A stretch of 64,000 bases of DNA from Piscinibacter sp. (GTDB taxonomy: Bacteria; Pseudomonadota; Gammaproteobacteria; Burkholderiales; Burkholderiaceae_C): contig JAGOAS010000012.1 of assembly GCA_017983795.1 (NCBI GenBank), forward strand, positions 56,907-120,906. Direction: 5' to 3'. Within the stretch, counting starts at the first letter, position 1. Every line of letters starts with the position of its first letter. The notes under the pieces are model-generated. The model had not been told where the DNA came from. It did no database searches and saw only the letters and a list, made by a program, of their open reading frames with translations. The position numbers were made by a program, and so were the translations under genes. Positions 1 to 8,602 of this stretch are shown here, piece by piece.

Positions 1-246
1 GCGCGCCTGTGCCTCGACGCCCGCCTGGCGGCGTGCCATCAAGCCCTGCAGGTTGCCGCCGGCGCAGAAGTGCGCGCCGTTGCCGCGCAGCACGATGGCG
101 CGGATCTCGTCGTCGGATTCGGCGGTACTGAGCGCCTCGATGCCTGCGGTGACCACCGCCTCCGAGAGCGTGTTGCGGGTCTCGGGATCGCTGATCGTGA
201 GAATCAGCACGGCGCCTTGGCGCTCGGTCAGCAGTTCAGAGGGCAT
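1..246 (-). CDS. Enoyl-CoA hydratase/isomerase family protein (N-terminal part, cut by window edge)
   Basis: Eighty-two codons of a crotonase-fold enzyme are visible, starting at an ATG whose complement is at 244-246 and running off the left edge. The N-terminus MPSELLTERQGAVLIL, the segment DPETRNTLSEAVV and the oxyanion-hole motif HFCAGGNL (about residues 65-72) are typical of enoyl-CoA hydratases/isomerases acting on acyl-CoA thioesters, often in beta-oxidation or aromatic degradation. The catalytic Glu region lies outside the window, so hydratase, isomerase or another crotonase activity cannot be separated. Confidence 0.85.
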   Translation of the reverse strand, partial: MPSELLTERQGAVLILTISDPETRNTLSEAVVTAGIEALSTAESDDEIRAIVLRGNGAHFCAGGNLQGLMARRQAGVEAQAR

Positions 247-387
247 GGCTCTTGAGGCGCCGCAAGTTCGGTCGATTGTGTCACGCCGCTGCGTGGCGCC
301 ACCCGGGAACCTTGGCGGCCGCCGCTCACGGTCGTGCTAGAGTCATCAAGGAAAAAACGTCTTCGAGCAAAAGAACACAGCTGCTCA

Positions 388-2352
388 ATGCATCGGGTAT
401 CGCTCTCTCTGTCCATGCTCCTCGCGAGCACGGGTCTGCTGTCCGCCGCGGGCGACGCGCAGGCGCTCGGTTTCGGGCGCTCCGTCAACGCCTCGCATCT
501 CGGCCAGCCGCTCAACTTCGCAGCCACGGTGCGCCTCGAGAGCGACGAGAGCCTGGCGCGTGAATGCGTCACGGCCGAAGTGCTCTCGGGTGACTTCCGC
601 GTCGCGCCCGCCGCCGTGCGCATCTCGGTCGAGCCGGCGCCGAACCCCGGTGAGCGGCTGGTCCGTGTCACCACCACCACGGCGATCGACGAGCCGGTCG
701 TCACGGTGACGGTCACGGCTGGCTGCCAGCAGCGCCTGTCGCGCAACTTCGTGACGCTGGTGGATCCGCCCGGCATCAACCTCGCAGGCACCACGGCGCC
801 CGAGACCAGCCTGCCGCCGCAGCGCCTGGAGCCCGAAACGGCGCCGGTGGTGGCGGTGACCGAAGCCGCCGAGGCCGCTTCCGCGCCGCGCCGCGCCACG
901 CCCGTGCCCAGTGTCGAAGGCGCGCAGCGCGCCCGCATCGCGACGCGTGTGGCGCCGGCACCGCGCCCGCGCGCCGCGACGGAGGCGAGCCCGCGCAAGC
1001 CGCGCGAACGCAAGTCGAGCAGCGCCTCGCTGGCTGCCGCGCCACGCAGCAGCGGCGCACGCCTGCAGCTGGAACCCGGTGCCATCGTCGCCGCGGCGCA
1101 AGCCGCATCGGCCGCTTCCGCCGCCGCCGCACAGGCAACCGCCGCCGCAGCCTCGGAAGTGGCGGCATCGACCATGGCGGCGGCATCCGCAACGGCTGCC
1201 GCCTCGGCGGCGCAGGAACGCATCGCCGGCCTCGAAGAGCAGCTGCGGGTGCTGCGCGAGGAATCGCAGAAGACGCAGAAGGCGCTGGCCACGCTGCAGT
1301 CCACGCTCAGCCAGGCGCAGGATCAGCGCTACTCGAACCCGCTCGTCTACGCGCTGGGGGCGCTCGCGGCCCTGCTGGCGGTCGGCTTCGGGGCGCTGTG
1401 GTGGCGCCAGTCGCAGGCGCGCCAGAACTCGCAATGGTGGCTGGCGCCCGCCGGCGGCAGCGTGGCGATGGCCAATGCGGCCGGCCCGGCCACGCCCGCG
1501 CGTGCGCCGGCGGAAGCCGCCGCCGCGGCCCGCCAGGAGACCCAGCCCGCGGTGATGGACGAGCGCCATCTGGTGCACACCCAGGGCGGCGAATCGCTGC
1601 CCCCGGCGATCTCGCCGCCGACCGAGCCGCCGGTGTCGGTGCTGCCGCCGAGCGCGGCCGAAGCCGGCACCCCGCCGCGCCGCGAGCTGTCGGTCGAGGA
1701 ACTGATCGACCTTGAGCAGCAGGCCGACTTCTTCGTCGTGCTGGGCCAGGAAGACGCCGCGATCGACCTGCTGATGGGCCATGTGCGCAGCAGCGGTGGC
1801 GCCAGCCCGCTGCCTTACCTGAAGCTGCTCGAGATCTACCGCCGCCGCGGCGACCAGGATGCCTACGAACGCGTGCGCGAGCGCTTCAACCGCCGCTTCA
1901 GCGCCTACGCGCCCGACTGGAACAGCGACCTCGTCGAGGGCCGCACGCTGGACGACTACGCGCCGATGCTGCGCCAGTTGCAGCGCCTGTGGGACGAACC
2001 GCAGCGCGTGACGCAGATGCTCGACGCCGCGCTGATGCGCCAGGACAGCGAAGGCGAGACCTACGATCTGCCGGCCTACCGCGAACTGCTGTTCCTCTAC
2101 TCGATCGCTCGCGACCTCGGCGAGCACCCGAGCAACGCGCGCGCCGTCGATCTCGAACTGCCGATGGACGGCTCGGTCGAGAAGCCGATCGAGGAACTGA
2201 CGGCCAGCCGCCTGATGGGCTTCGCGCCGACCAACCAGCTCACCGTGCAGGTCGACCTGGACGTGACGCGGCCGATGGCCGATCGCCCCGGCGACAAGGG
2301 CGGCAACTCCGATTTCATGGGTCTGGTCGACCCGGACTTCAAGCGCGACTGA
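388..2352 (+). CDS. fimV: FimV-like pilus assembly/peptidoglycan-associated inner membrane protein
   Basis: The 654-residue product starts with a signal peptide (MHRVSLSLSMLLASTGLLSA, cleavage near ...GDAQA). The mature N-terminus LGFGRSVNASHLGQPLNF is the hallmark of FimV/VimV-like proteins, which act in type IV pilus function and polar organisation. Next come a Pro/Ala-rich periplasmic linker, an almost pure Ala/Ser stretch (about residues 236-272), a short coiled coil, one transmembrane helix (about 315-335, NPLVYALGALAALLAVGF) and an acidic cytoplasmic part with a TPR-like FimV C-terminal region (LSVEELIDLEQQADFFVVLGQ). An in-frame GTG at 334 would add 18 residues, but ATG 388 gives the better signal peptide. 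No LysM domain could be identified by eye. Confidence 0.8.
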   Translation: MHRVSLSLSMLLASTGLLSAAGDAQALGFGRSVNASHLGQPLNFAATVRLESDESLARECVTAEVLSGDFRVAPAAVRISVEPAPNPGERLVRVTTTTAIDEPVVTVTVTAGCQQRLSRNFVTLVDPPGINLAGTTAPETSLPPQRLEPETAPVVAVTEAAEAASAPRRATPVPSVEGAQRARIATRVAPAPRPRAATEASPRKPRERKSSSASLAAAPRSSGARLQLEPGAIVAAAQAASAASAAAAQATAAAASEVAASTMAAASATAAASAAQERIAGLEEQLRVLREESQKTQKALATLQSTLSQAQDQRYSNPLVYALGALAALLAVGFGALWWRQSQARQNSQWWLAPAGGSVAMANAAGPATPARAPAEAAAAARQETQPAVMDERHLVHTQGGESLPPAISPPTEPPVSVLPPSAAEAGTPPRRELSVEELIDLEQQADFFVVLGQEDAAIDLLMGHVRSSGGASPLPYLKLLEIYRRRGDQDAYERVRERFNRRFSAYAPDWNSDLVEGRTLDDYAPMLRQLQRLWDEPQRVTQMLDAALMRQDSEGETYDLPAYRELLFLYSIARDLGEHPSNARAVDLELPMDGSVEKPIEELTASRLMGFAPTNQLTVQVDLDVTRPMADRPGDKGGNSDFMGLVDPDFKRD

Positions 2353-2372
2353 CCGCGCGGCCGATCGCGCGG
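2353..2372. terminator. Compact hairpin between convergent fimV and aminotransferase genes
   Basis: CCGCGCG (2353-2359) and CGCGCGG (2366-2372) form a 7-bp GC stem with a 6-base loop that fills nearly all of the 21-bp gap between two convergent stop codons. There is no T-run on either side, so it may be a weak bidirectional terminator or only an mRNA-end stabiliser. Confidence 0.3.
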
Positions 2373-2373
2373 C

Positions 2374-3540
2374 TCACAGCGCCGCCAGGCGCTGCAGCGC
2401 GGCGGTGAGCGTCTCGTCCTTCTTGGCGAAGCAGAAGCGCACGATGCGCTGCTCGAAGCCGCCCTGGTAGAAGGCCGACAGCGGGATCGCCGCCACGCCG
2501 ACCTCGCGCGTCAGGCGCCGGCAGAAGCTCTCCTCGGGCTCCTCGCTGATCGCCGAGTAGTCCACGCACTGGAAGTAGCTGCCCTCGCTGGGCAGCAGGC
2601 GGAAGCGGCTGCCGGCCAGCCCGGCGCGGAACAGGTCGCGCTTGCGCTGGTAGAAGGCCGGCAGGCCGAGGTGGTGCGAGGCATCGGCCATGAAGGCGGC
2701 CAGCCCATGCTGCATCGGCGTGTTGACGGTGAAGACGTTGAACTGGTGCACCTTGCGGAACTCGGCCGTCAGCGCCGCCGGCGCGGCCACGTAGCCGATC
2801 TTCCAGCCGGTCACGTGGTAGGTCTTGCCGAAGCTCGAGACGATGAAGGCGCGCTGCGCCAGCTCGGGATGGCGCGCCATGCTCTCGTGCCGCGCCTCGT
2901 CGTAGACCATGTGCTCGTAGACCTCGTCGGCGATCACCAGCACGTCGGTCGGGCGCAGCAGCTCGGCCAGGCGCTGCATGTCCGCGCGGCTCCACACGGT
3001 CGCGCTCGGGTTGTGCGGCGTGTTGACGATGATCGCGCGCGTGCGCGGCGAGAGCGCCGCCGCGATGCGCTCGAAGTCGGGCCGGAAGCTGCCCGGCGTC
3101 AGCGGCACGTGCACCGCCCGGCCGCCGGCCAGCTCGATGTTGGGCTCGTAGCTGTCGTAGCAGGGGTCGAGCACGATCACCTCGTCGCCCGGATGCACGA
3201 TGGCGAGGATGGCGGTGATGATGGCCTGCGTCGCGCCGGCGGTGACGGTGATCTCGCTGCCGGCGTCGTAGCGGTGCCCGTACAGCGCCTCGATCTTGGC
3301 CGCGATGGCTTCGCGCAGCACCGGCACGCCGGCCATCGGCGGGTACTGGTTGAGCCCGGAGTGCATCGCCTTCGTCACGGCATCGAGCAGCGCCGGGTCG
3401 CAATCGAAATCCGGGAAGCCCTGGCCGAGGTTGACGGCGCCGTGCTGCTGCGCGAGCGCCGACATCACGGTGAAGATGGTGGTGCCGACGCGCGGCAGTC
3501 GGCTCTCGATGGCGGGCGTGCGGGGCAGCGGTGCGTTCAT
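2374..3540 (-). CDS. Methionine aminotransferase-like PLP-dependent aminotransferase (YbdL type)
   Basis: This 388-residue fold-type I aminotransferase has the usual class I landmarks: NTPHNPSA (N177), IADEVYEH (D205, Y208), and the Schiff-base lysine in SSFGKTYHVTGWK (K239), then GYVAAP. The FGKTYHVTGWKIGY segment and the downstream HQFNVFTVNTPMQHGLA resemble E. coli YbdL, a methionine:2-oxo acid aminotransferase, more than aspartate aminotransferases. It begins 14 bp after the cysB stop on the same strand, so it may be the last gene of the lptF-lptG-cbiX-cysB transcript. That would fit a sulfur amino acid context, although the substrate is inferred only from motif similarity. Confidence 0.8.
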   Translation of the reverse strand: MNAPLPRTPAIESRLPRVGTTIFTVMSALAQQHGAVNLGQGFPDFDCDPALLDAVTKAMHSGLNQYPPMAGVPVLREAIAAKIEALYGHRYDAGSEITVTAGATQAIITAILAIVHPGDEVIVLDPCYDSYEPNIELAGGRAVHVPLTPGSFRPDFERIAAALSPRTRAIIVNTPHNPSATVWSRADMQRLAELLRPTDVLVIADEVYEHMVYDEARHESMARHPELAQRAFIVSSFGKTYHVTGWKIGYVAAPAALTAEFRKVHQFNVFTVNTPMQHGLAAFMADASHHLGLPAFYQRKRDLFRAGLAGSRFRLLPSEGSYFQCVDYSAISEEPEESFCRRLTREVGVAAIPLSAFYQGGFEQRIVRFCFAKKDETLTAALQRLAAL

Positions 3541-3553
3541 GGCGGGGCGGGTG

Positions 3554-4510
3554 TCAGAGCTGGTAGTCGTCGGCCGCGCTGCGCTGCGGGCCGGCCAGCG
3601 CCTGGGTGATCAGCGAGCGCGACAGGCGCTCGGAGAGCATCTCGGCGAAGGCGTAGACGAAGTTGCGCAGGTAGGCGCCGCGCTTGAAGGCGATGCGCGT
3701 GACGTTGCGGCCGAACAGGTGGCCGAGCGGGCGCGACACCAGTTCGCCGCCGGCCGCGTCGTCCTTGGCCGCCAGTTCGGCGACGATGCCCACGCCGAGG
3801 CCGAGGCGCACATAGGTCTTGATCACGTCGGCGTCGATGGCCTCGAGCACGATGTTGGGCTTGAGCTTGCGCGCCGCGAAGGCCTGGTCGACGCGCGTGC
3901 GGCCGCTGAACGAAGGGTGGTAGGAGACCAGCGGCTGCAGCGCCAGGTCTTCCAGCTCGATGCGCTCGAGCTGCGCCAGCGGGTGGCCGGCCGGCATCAC
4001 CAGCGCGTGCTGCCAGTCGTAGCAGGGCAGGGTGACGAGTTCCTCGTGCGCGGCCAGCGCCTCGGTGGCCAGGCCGATGTCGGCCACCTCCTCGATCACC
4101 ATGCGCGCCACCTGGTCCGGCGAGCCCTGATGCAGGCTCACGTTCACCTTGGGGAAGCGGCGGCGCAGCTGCGCCACCGGCTCGGGCAGGAAGTAGCGCG
4201 CCTGGCTGTGCGTGGTGGCGATGGAGAGCGTGCCGGCGTCCTGCTTGGAGAACTCCTCGCCGATGCGCTTGAGGTTGCCGACCTCGCGCATGATGATCTC
4301 GATGGACTTGAGCACTTGCGCGCCGGGCTCGGTGACGCGGCGCAGGCGCTTGCCGTGGCGGGCGAAGATGTCGACGCCGAGTTCGTCCTCGAGCTCGAGG
4401 ATGGCCTTGGAGATGCCCGGCTGCGAGGTGAACAGCACCTTGGCCGTCTCGGTGAGGTTCAGCTTCTGGCGGACCGCCTCCTGGACGAAGCGGAACTGGT
4501 GCAGGTTCAT
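3554..4510 (-). CDS. cysB: CysB-like LysR-family transcriptional regulator
   Basis: The protein has 318 residues. The N-terminus MNLHQFRFVQEAVRQKLNLT, followed by ETAKVLFTSQPGISKAI, is the winged helix-turn-helix of CysB/Cbl-type LysR regulators, which control sulfate assimilation and cysteine synthesis and sense N-acetylserine or sulfate. The C-terminal part carries a periplasmic-binding-protein-like effector domain (SIATTHSQARYFLP). The start is fixed by its overlap with the stop of the chelatase gene (ATGA, 4507-4510). An upstream in-frame extension exists but would run into that gene. It is likely translated by coupling to cbiX. Confidence 0.88.
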   Translation of the reverse strand: MNLHQFRFVQEAVRQKLNLTETAKVLFTSQPGISKAILELEDELGVDIFARHGKRLRRVTEPGAQVLKSIEIIMREVGNLKRIGEEFSKQDAGTLSIATTHSQARYFLPEPVAQLRRRFPKVNVSLHQGSPDQVARMVIEEVADIGLATEALAAHEELVTLPCYDWQHALVMPAGHPLAQLERIELEDLALQPLVSYHPSFSGRTRVDQAFAARKLKPNIVLEAIDADVIKTYVRLGLGVGIVAELAAKDDAAGGELVSRPLGHLFGRNVTRIAFKRGAYLRNFVYAFAEMLSERLSRSLITQALAGPQRSAADDYQL

Positions 4511-4893
4511 AGGCTTTCTTGTTCGCTGCGCGAGGGCTGCAGCGCGCACTGTGCCATCGCGGCGATCACGGCCTCGTCTTCGCCGACCGTGCGGCGCAGC
4601 AGCCACTGCACGGCGGGGTGCGCCTGCCGCAAGCGCTCGACCAGCAGCGGCAGATCCTTGCGCACGTGCCCGCCGGCGCCGAGGAACAGCGGCACCACGT
4701 CGACGCGCGTGCAGCCGGCGGCGGCGAGCGAATCGCCCGCGTCGACGATGCCGGGTGTCATGAAATCGAGGTAGGCGAGCGCCACCGCCACCTCGGGCGC
4801 GCTGCCGCGGATCCGCTCGACGACGGCCTCGAAGGGCAGCGCCCAGTTCGGGTCGCGCGCGCCATGGGCGAACAGGAGCAGGCCGCGTCTCAT
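4507..4893 (-). CDS. cbiX: Short CbiX-type sirohydrochlorin chelatase
   Basis: This 128-residue single-domain chelatase has the conserved LLLFAHGARDPNW start (catalytic His10) and a second conserved region VVPLFLGAGGHVRKDLP. Short CbiX/SirB-like proteins insert Co2+ or Fe2+ into sirohydrochlorin; in a betaproteobacterium with CysB-regulated sulfite reductase, siroheme formation is the likely role. Its ATG overlaps the lptG stop (4890-4893) and its stop overlaps the cysB start (4507-4510), so three unrelated functions are tied in one coupled transcript. The metal cannot be decided from sequence. Confidence 0.85.
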   Translation of the reverse strand: MRRGLLLFAHGARDPNWALPFEAVVERIRGSAPEVAVALAYLDFMTPGIVDAGDSLAAAGCTRVDVVPLFLGAGGHVRKDLPLLVERLRQAHPAVQWLLRRTVGEDEAVIAAMAQCALQPSRSEQESL

Positions 4894-5999
4894 CGATACC
4901 TCACGAGCCAGCTGAAGGCCGCCAGCGAGACCAGCAGGAACAGCGCGCTCGGCGCCGCGGCGGTGATCCAGGGCGTCCAGTCGCGCAGCAGGCCGAGGTG
5001 GCCGGCCATGTTGTTGAGCAGCACGAAGGAGATGCCCAGCATGATGCCGGCGAATACCTTGAGGCTGACGCCGCCCGCCCGGGCATGCAGGTAGGCGAAG
5101 GGCAGGGCGAGCGCCATCATCACGAGGCAGGCGAAGGGGTAGAGCGCGCGTTTCCAGAACTGGATCTCGTGGCGCTGCGCCGCCTGCTCGTTGTCGGCCA
5201 GGTGGCCGATGTAGCGGAACAGCTCGATCGTCGACATGGTCGACAGCGGCAGCACGGCCGCCGCCACCACGCTGGCCGAGAGCGAACTCGGCCAGGCCAG
5301 CGTGGCGAGCTTCTCCTCGCTGGCCGCGGCGTGGGCGGCGTCGCCGCCGGGCGTCCAGCGCGTCACGCGAACGTCGTCGAGCTGCCAGGTGTCGTTGTCG
5401 CCGATGCTGGCGCGCGCCGCGCCGATGCGGCGCACCAGCCGGCCGTCGCTGTCGAACTCGAAGATGCGCACGTCGTGCATGCTGCCGTCGGCGCCGGCGG
5501 AGCCGACGTTCACCGAATAGTTGAGCTCGCCGGCGCTCGTCATGTGCTTGTCCTTCAGCCACGCGCCGGCGGCGCCGATGCGCTGCTTGCCCTTGGCGCG
5601 CGCCAGCAGCTCGGTGGCCTGGCGCTCGCTGTAGGGCGCGATCCAGTCGCCGGTGACGTAGGTCACCACCGCGAATGCGAGCCCCAGCTGCGCCAGCAGC
5701 GAGAGCGCCCGCCCGGGCCCCAGCCCGCCGGTGCGAAGGATGGTGTACTCGGACGACTGCGCCAGCCGCGCCAGCGCGTAGATGGTGCCGATCAGCACGG
5801 CGATGGGCATCAGCTCGTAGAGGTGCGCCGGCGCCTGCAGCAGCGAATGCGCCACCGCGTGCAGCACCGTGTAGCCCTTTCCGACATCGGCCAGCTCCTC
5901 GACGAAGTCGATGAAGAAGAACAGCGACAGGAAGGCCAGCGCGACGAAGGCCACCGACGAGACGATGTCGCGGTGGAAGAGGCGGCGGACGGTCTTCAT
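4890..5999 (-). CDS. lptG: LPS export ABC transporter permease LptG
   Basis: The 369-residue protein of the YjgP/YjgQ family starts MKTVRRLFHRDIVSSV. It shows the expected layout of about three N-terminal transmembrane helices, a periplasmic beta-jellyroll-like region (about residues 135-260, with KDKHMTSAGELNYSV) and three C-terminal helices ending at FSWLVRYR. Together with LptF it forms the membrane part of LptB2FG, which extracts lipopolysaccharide from the inner membrane. It follows lptF with an ATGA overlap (5996-5999), the usual lptF-lptG order. Confidence 0.93.
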   Translation of the reverse strand: MKTVRRLFHRDIVSSVAFVALAFLSLFFFIDFVEELADVGKGYTVLHAVAHSLLQAPAHLYELMPIAVLIGTIYALARLAQSSEYTILRTGGLGPGRALSLLAQLGLAFAVVTYVTGDWIAPYSERQATELLARAKGKQRIGAAGAWLKDKHMTSAGELNYSVNVGSAGADGSMHDVRIFEFDSDGRLVRRIGAARASIGDNDTWQLDDVRVTRWTPGGDAAHAAASEEKLATLAWPSSLSASVVAAAVLPLSTMSTIELFRYIGHLADNEQAAQRHEIQFWKRALYPFACLVMMALALPFAYLHARAGGVSLKVFAGIMLGISFVLLNNMAGHLGLLRDWTPWITAAAPSALFLLVSLAAFSWLVRYR

Positions 6000-7084
6000 G
6001 CGGCGGCGCGGCGCAGGCCGAAGCGGCGGTTGCCCTGCTCGCGCCACCACAGCAGCGCGAGCGCGAGCGCGAACGCGCCGCCGTGGAAGCTGGCCAGCGC
6101 GGCGCCCATCTCCATGCGGCCGCTCGCCACCCAGGCCTGCGAGAGGTTGATGACGTTGTAGTAGACGACGAAGGTGAGCAGTGCGAACAGCAGGTTCCAG
6201 TTGCTGGCGCGGCGCGGGTTGGCGGCCGACAGCGGAATCGCCAGCAGCAGCATGTTGGTCGCGCCCAGCAGCAGGCCCATGCGCCAGGTGAACTCGCCGA
6301 GGTTGCGCGGCGTGGGCGTGCGCAGCAGCTCGACGCTGGGCGTGGCGCGCGGCGGCAGCTCGTCGACGCGCGCGAGCACGCGGTCGCCGACCAGCACGCG
6401 GTAGTTCTCGAAGCTCGACAGCGTCTTCTCGCCGCTGGCGCTGCGCTCCTCGTTGCGCTGGCCGCGGTCGAGGACGAGGAAGCGGTCTTCGCCCTCGACC
6501 TCGATGCGGCCGGTCTTGGCCGAGGTCACCGACTCGGCCTCCGCCGTGGTGCCGAGGATGAAGACGTTGCGGCCGGTGCGGCCGTCCGCCGAATCGCGGT
6601 CGATGAAGAAGACGCGCTGGCCGTCGCTGGAAGTCTGGAACTGGCCGGGCGCGACGCGCGAGATGTCGGAGCGGCGCTCGAAGCGGTCTTTCAGCTCCTG
6701 GGCGCGCTGATTCACCCAGGGCCAGACGAACAGCGCCAGCGCTCCGATCACCAGCAGCACCGGCCAGCTGGTGCGCAGCACCGGGCGCACGAAGCGCGAC
6801 AGGCCCACGCCGCTGGCGAACCAGATGGTCATCTCGCTGTCGCGGTACATGCGGCCGAGCGTGGCCACCACCGAGATGAACAGCGACAGCGCCAGCATGG
6901 TGGGCAGGTGGCCGAGCGCCGTGTAGCCCAGCAGCAGCACCACGTCCTGCGGCGACACGCGCCCGATCGCCGCCTGGCCGAGCGTGCGGATCAGGAACAT
7001 GGTGAGCACGATGGTGAGGATGACGACCAGCGTGGCCCCGAAGCTGCGCGCCAGGTCGGAGCGCAGGGAGGAATCGAATAACAT
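5996..7084 (-). CDS. lptF: LPS export ABC transporter permease LptF
   Basis: The 362-residue partner of LptG begins MLFDSSLRSDLARSFGATL, with the YjgP/YjgQ pattern of helices, a periplasmic jellyroll region (QFQTSSDGQRVFFID) and C-terminal helices. Its start is preceded by a good ribosome-binding sequence (GGGAAG) lying inside the 28-bp gap to divergent pepA. That gap is too short to hold two promoters, so at least one promoter must overlap the opposite coding sequence. This is the first gene of the overlapping lptF-lptG-cbiX-cysB set. Confidence 0.93.
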   Translation of the reverse strand: MLFDSSLRSDLARSFGATLVVILTIVLTMFLIRTLGQAAIGRVSPQDVVLLLGYTALGHLPTMLALSLFISVVATLGRMYRDSEMTIWFASGVGLSRFVRPVLRTSWPVLLVIGALALFVWPWVNQRAQELKDRFERRSDISRVAPGQFQTSSDGQRVFFIDRDSADGRTGRNVFILGTTAEAESVTSAKTGRIEVEGEDRFLVLDRGQRNEERSASGEKTLSSFENYRVLVGDRVLARVDELPPRATPSVELLRTPTPRNLGEFTWRMGLLLGATNMLLLAIPLSAANPRRASNWNLLFALLTFVVYYNVINLSQAWVASGRMEMGAALASFHGGAFALALALLWWREQGNRRFGLRRAAA

Positions 7085-7112
7085 CGTGCGCTTCCCGGAA
7101 CTGGCAACGATT

Positions 7113-8573
7113 ATGGACTTTCGCCAACAGAGCGTTGCGCTCGATGCCCTGGACTCGCTGGCCTGTGATGCGCTGCTGGTGATCGTCGCCGGCGACAAGG
7201 CGCCGGGCGGCCTCGACAGCGCGACCCAGCGCGCACTCGACGATGCCGTCGCGCACGGCGAGTTCGAGTTCAAGCGCGGCAAGACGGTCTACCTGCACCG
7301 GCCGCAAGGCCTGAAGGCCGCGCGCCTCGTGTTCGCCGCCTGCGGCGCGGCGACGCCGAAGTCGGTCAAGGCCGCGTTCGCCTCGGGGCTGGGCGCGCTC
7401 AAGGGCGGCGGCAGCAAGCACGTGGCGGTGGCACTGGCCGGCGTGACGGACGTCGGCGGCGCGCATGCCGAGGCCCTGGTGGCCGCGGCGAGCGACGCCA
7501 GCTACGTCTACCGCCACACCAAGCCGAGCGCACCGGCCGCCGGCGCGCTGGCCAAGGTGACGCTGCTGTCGGACAAGGCCGCGGCCAAGGCCGTCACGCA
7601 AGGCCTGGCGCGCGGCAACGCCATCGCCGCCGGCGTGACGCTGGCGCGCGAGCTCGGCAACCGCCCCGGCAACCACTGCACGCCCCGCTACCTGGGCGAG
7701 CAGGCGAAGAAGCTCGGCCGTGAGTTCGGCCTGAAGGTCGAGGTGATGGACCGCAAGGCCATCGAGAAGCTCGGCATGGGCTCCTTCCTCGCCGTGGCGC
7801 AGGGCTCGGCGGAGCCGCCGCGCTTCATCGTCGCGCAGTACCACGGCGCGCCCAAGACGCAGGCACCGGTCGTGCTGGTCGGCAAGGGCATCACCTTCGA
7901 CACCGGCGGCATCTCGATCAAGCCGTCCGCCGAGATGGACGAGATGAAGTTCGACATGGGCGGCGCCGCGAGCGTGCTGGGCACGCTGCGCGCCGTCGCC
8001 GAGCTCAAGCCCAAGCTCAACCTCGTCGTGCTGGTGCCGACCACCGAGAACATGCCGGGCGGCCGCGCCATCAAGCCGGGCGACGTGGTGACGAGCCTGT
8101 CGGGCCAGACCATCGAGATCCTCAACACCGATGCCGAAGGCCGCCTGATCCTGTGCGATGCGCTGACCTACGCCGAGCGCTTCAAGCCGGCCTGCGTGGT
8201 CGACGTGGCCACGCTCACCGGCGCATGCGTGATCGCGCTGGGCCACCACCACTCGGGCCTGTTCAGCGCCGACGACAAGCTCGCCGGTGACCTGCTGGCG
8301 GCCAGCGCGGCCGCGCTCGACCCCTGCTGGCGCATGCCGCTGGACGAGGAGTACGAGGAGGCGCTGAAGAGCAACTTCGCCGACATGGGCAACGTCGGCG
8401 GCCGTGCCGGCGGCGCGATCACCGCGGCGATGTTCCTGCGCAAGTTCACCGCCAAATACCGCTGGGCACACCTGGACATCGCCGGCACCGCCTGGAAGTC
8501 GGGCACCGCCAAGGGCGCGACCGGCAGGCCGGTGCCGCTCTTGACGCACTTCGTGCTCTCGCAGGCCGCCTGA
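7113..8573 (+). CDS. pepA: Leucyl aminopeptidase (M17, cytosol aminopeptidase PepA)
   Basis: The 486-residue M17 metallopeptidase has the family signature NTDAEGRL (338-345) and the metal-binding segment KGITFDTGG (Lys near 258, Asp near 263), with the N-terminal macro-like domain before them. It removes N-terminal residues from peptides and in some bacteria also binds DNA. The reading frame is open further upstream, but ATG 7113 gives the usual PepA N-terminus and avoids overlap with lptF. Divergent pairing with lptF is common in proteobacteria. Confidence 0.95.
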   Translation: MDFRQQSVALDALDSLACDALLVIVAGDKAPGGLDSATQRALDDAVAHGEFEFKRGKTVYLHRPQGLKAARLVFAACGAATPKSVKAAFASGLGALKGGGSKHVAVALAGVTDVGGAHAEALVAAASDASYVYRHTKPSAPAAGALAKVTLLSDKAAAKAVTQGLARGNAIAAGVTLARELGNRPGNHCTPRYLGEQAKKLGREFGLKVEVMDRKAIEKLGMGSFLAVAQGSAEPPRFIVAQYHGAPKTQAPVVLVGKGITFDTGGISIKPSAEMDEMKFDMGGAASVLGTLRAVAELKPKLNLVVLVPTTENMPGGRAIKPGDVVTSLSGQTIEILNTDAEGRLILCDALTYAERFKPACVVDVATLTGACVIALGHHHSGLFSADDKLAGDLLAASAAALDPCWRMPLDEEYEEALKSNFADMGNVGGRAGGAITAAMFLRKFTAKYRWAHLDIAGTAWKSGTAKGATGRPVPLLTHFVLSQAA

Positions 8574-8602
8574 AGCGGCGCGTACGCGGAAGGCGACGAC
8601 TT

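Noticed and set aside
4890-8549. Long minus-strand frame upstream of and in frame with LptG
   Set aside because: Only the last 369 codons match LptG; the rest is antisense to pepA and out of frame with lptF, with shadow-like composition.
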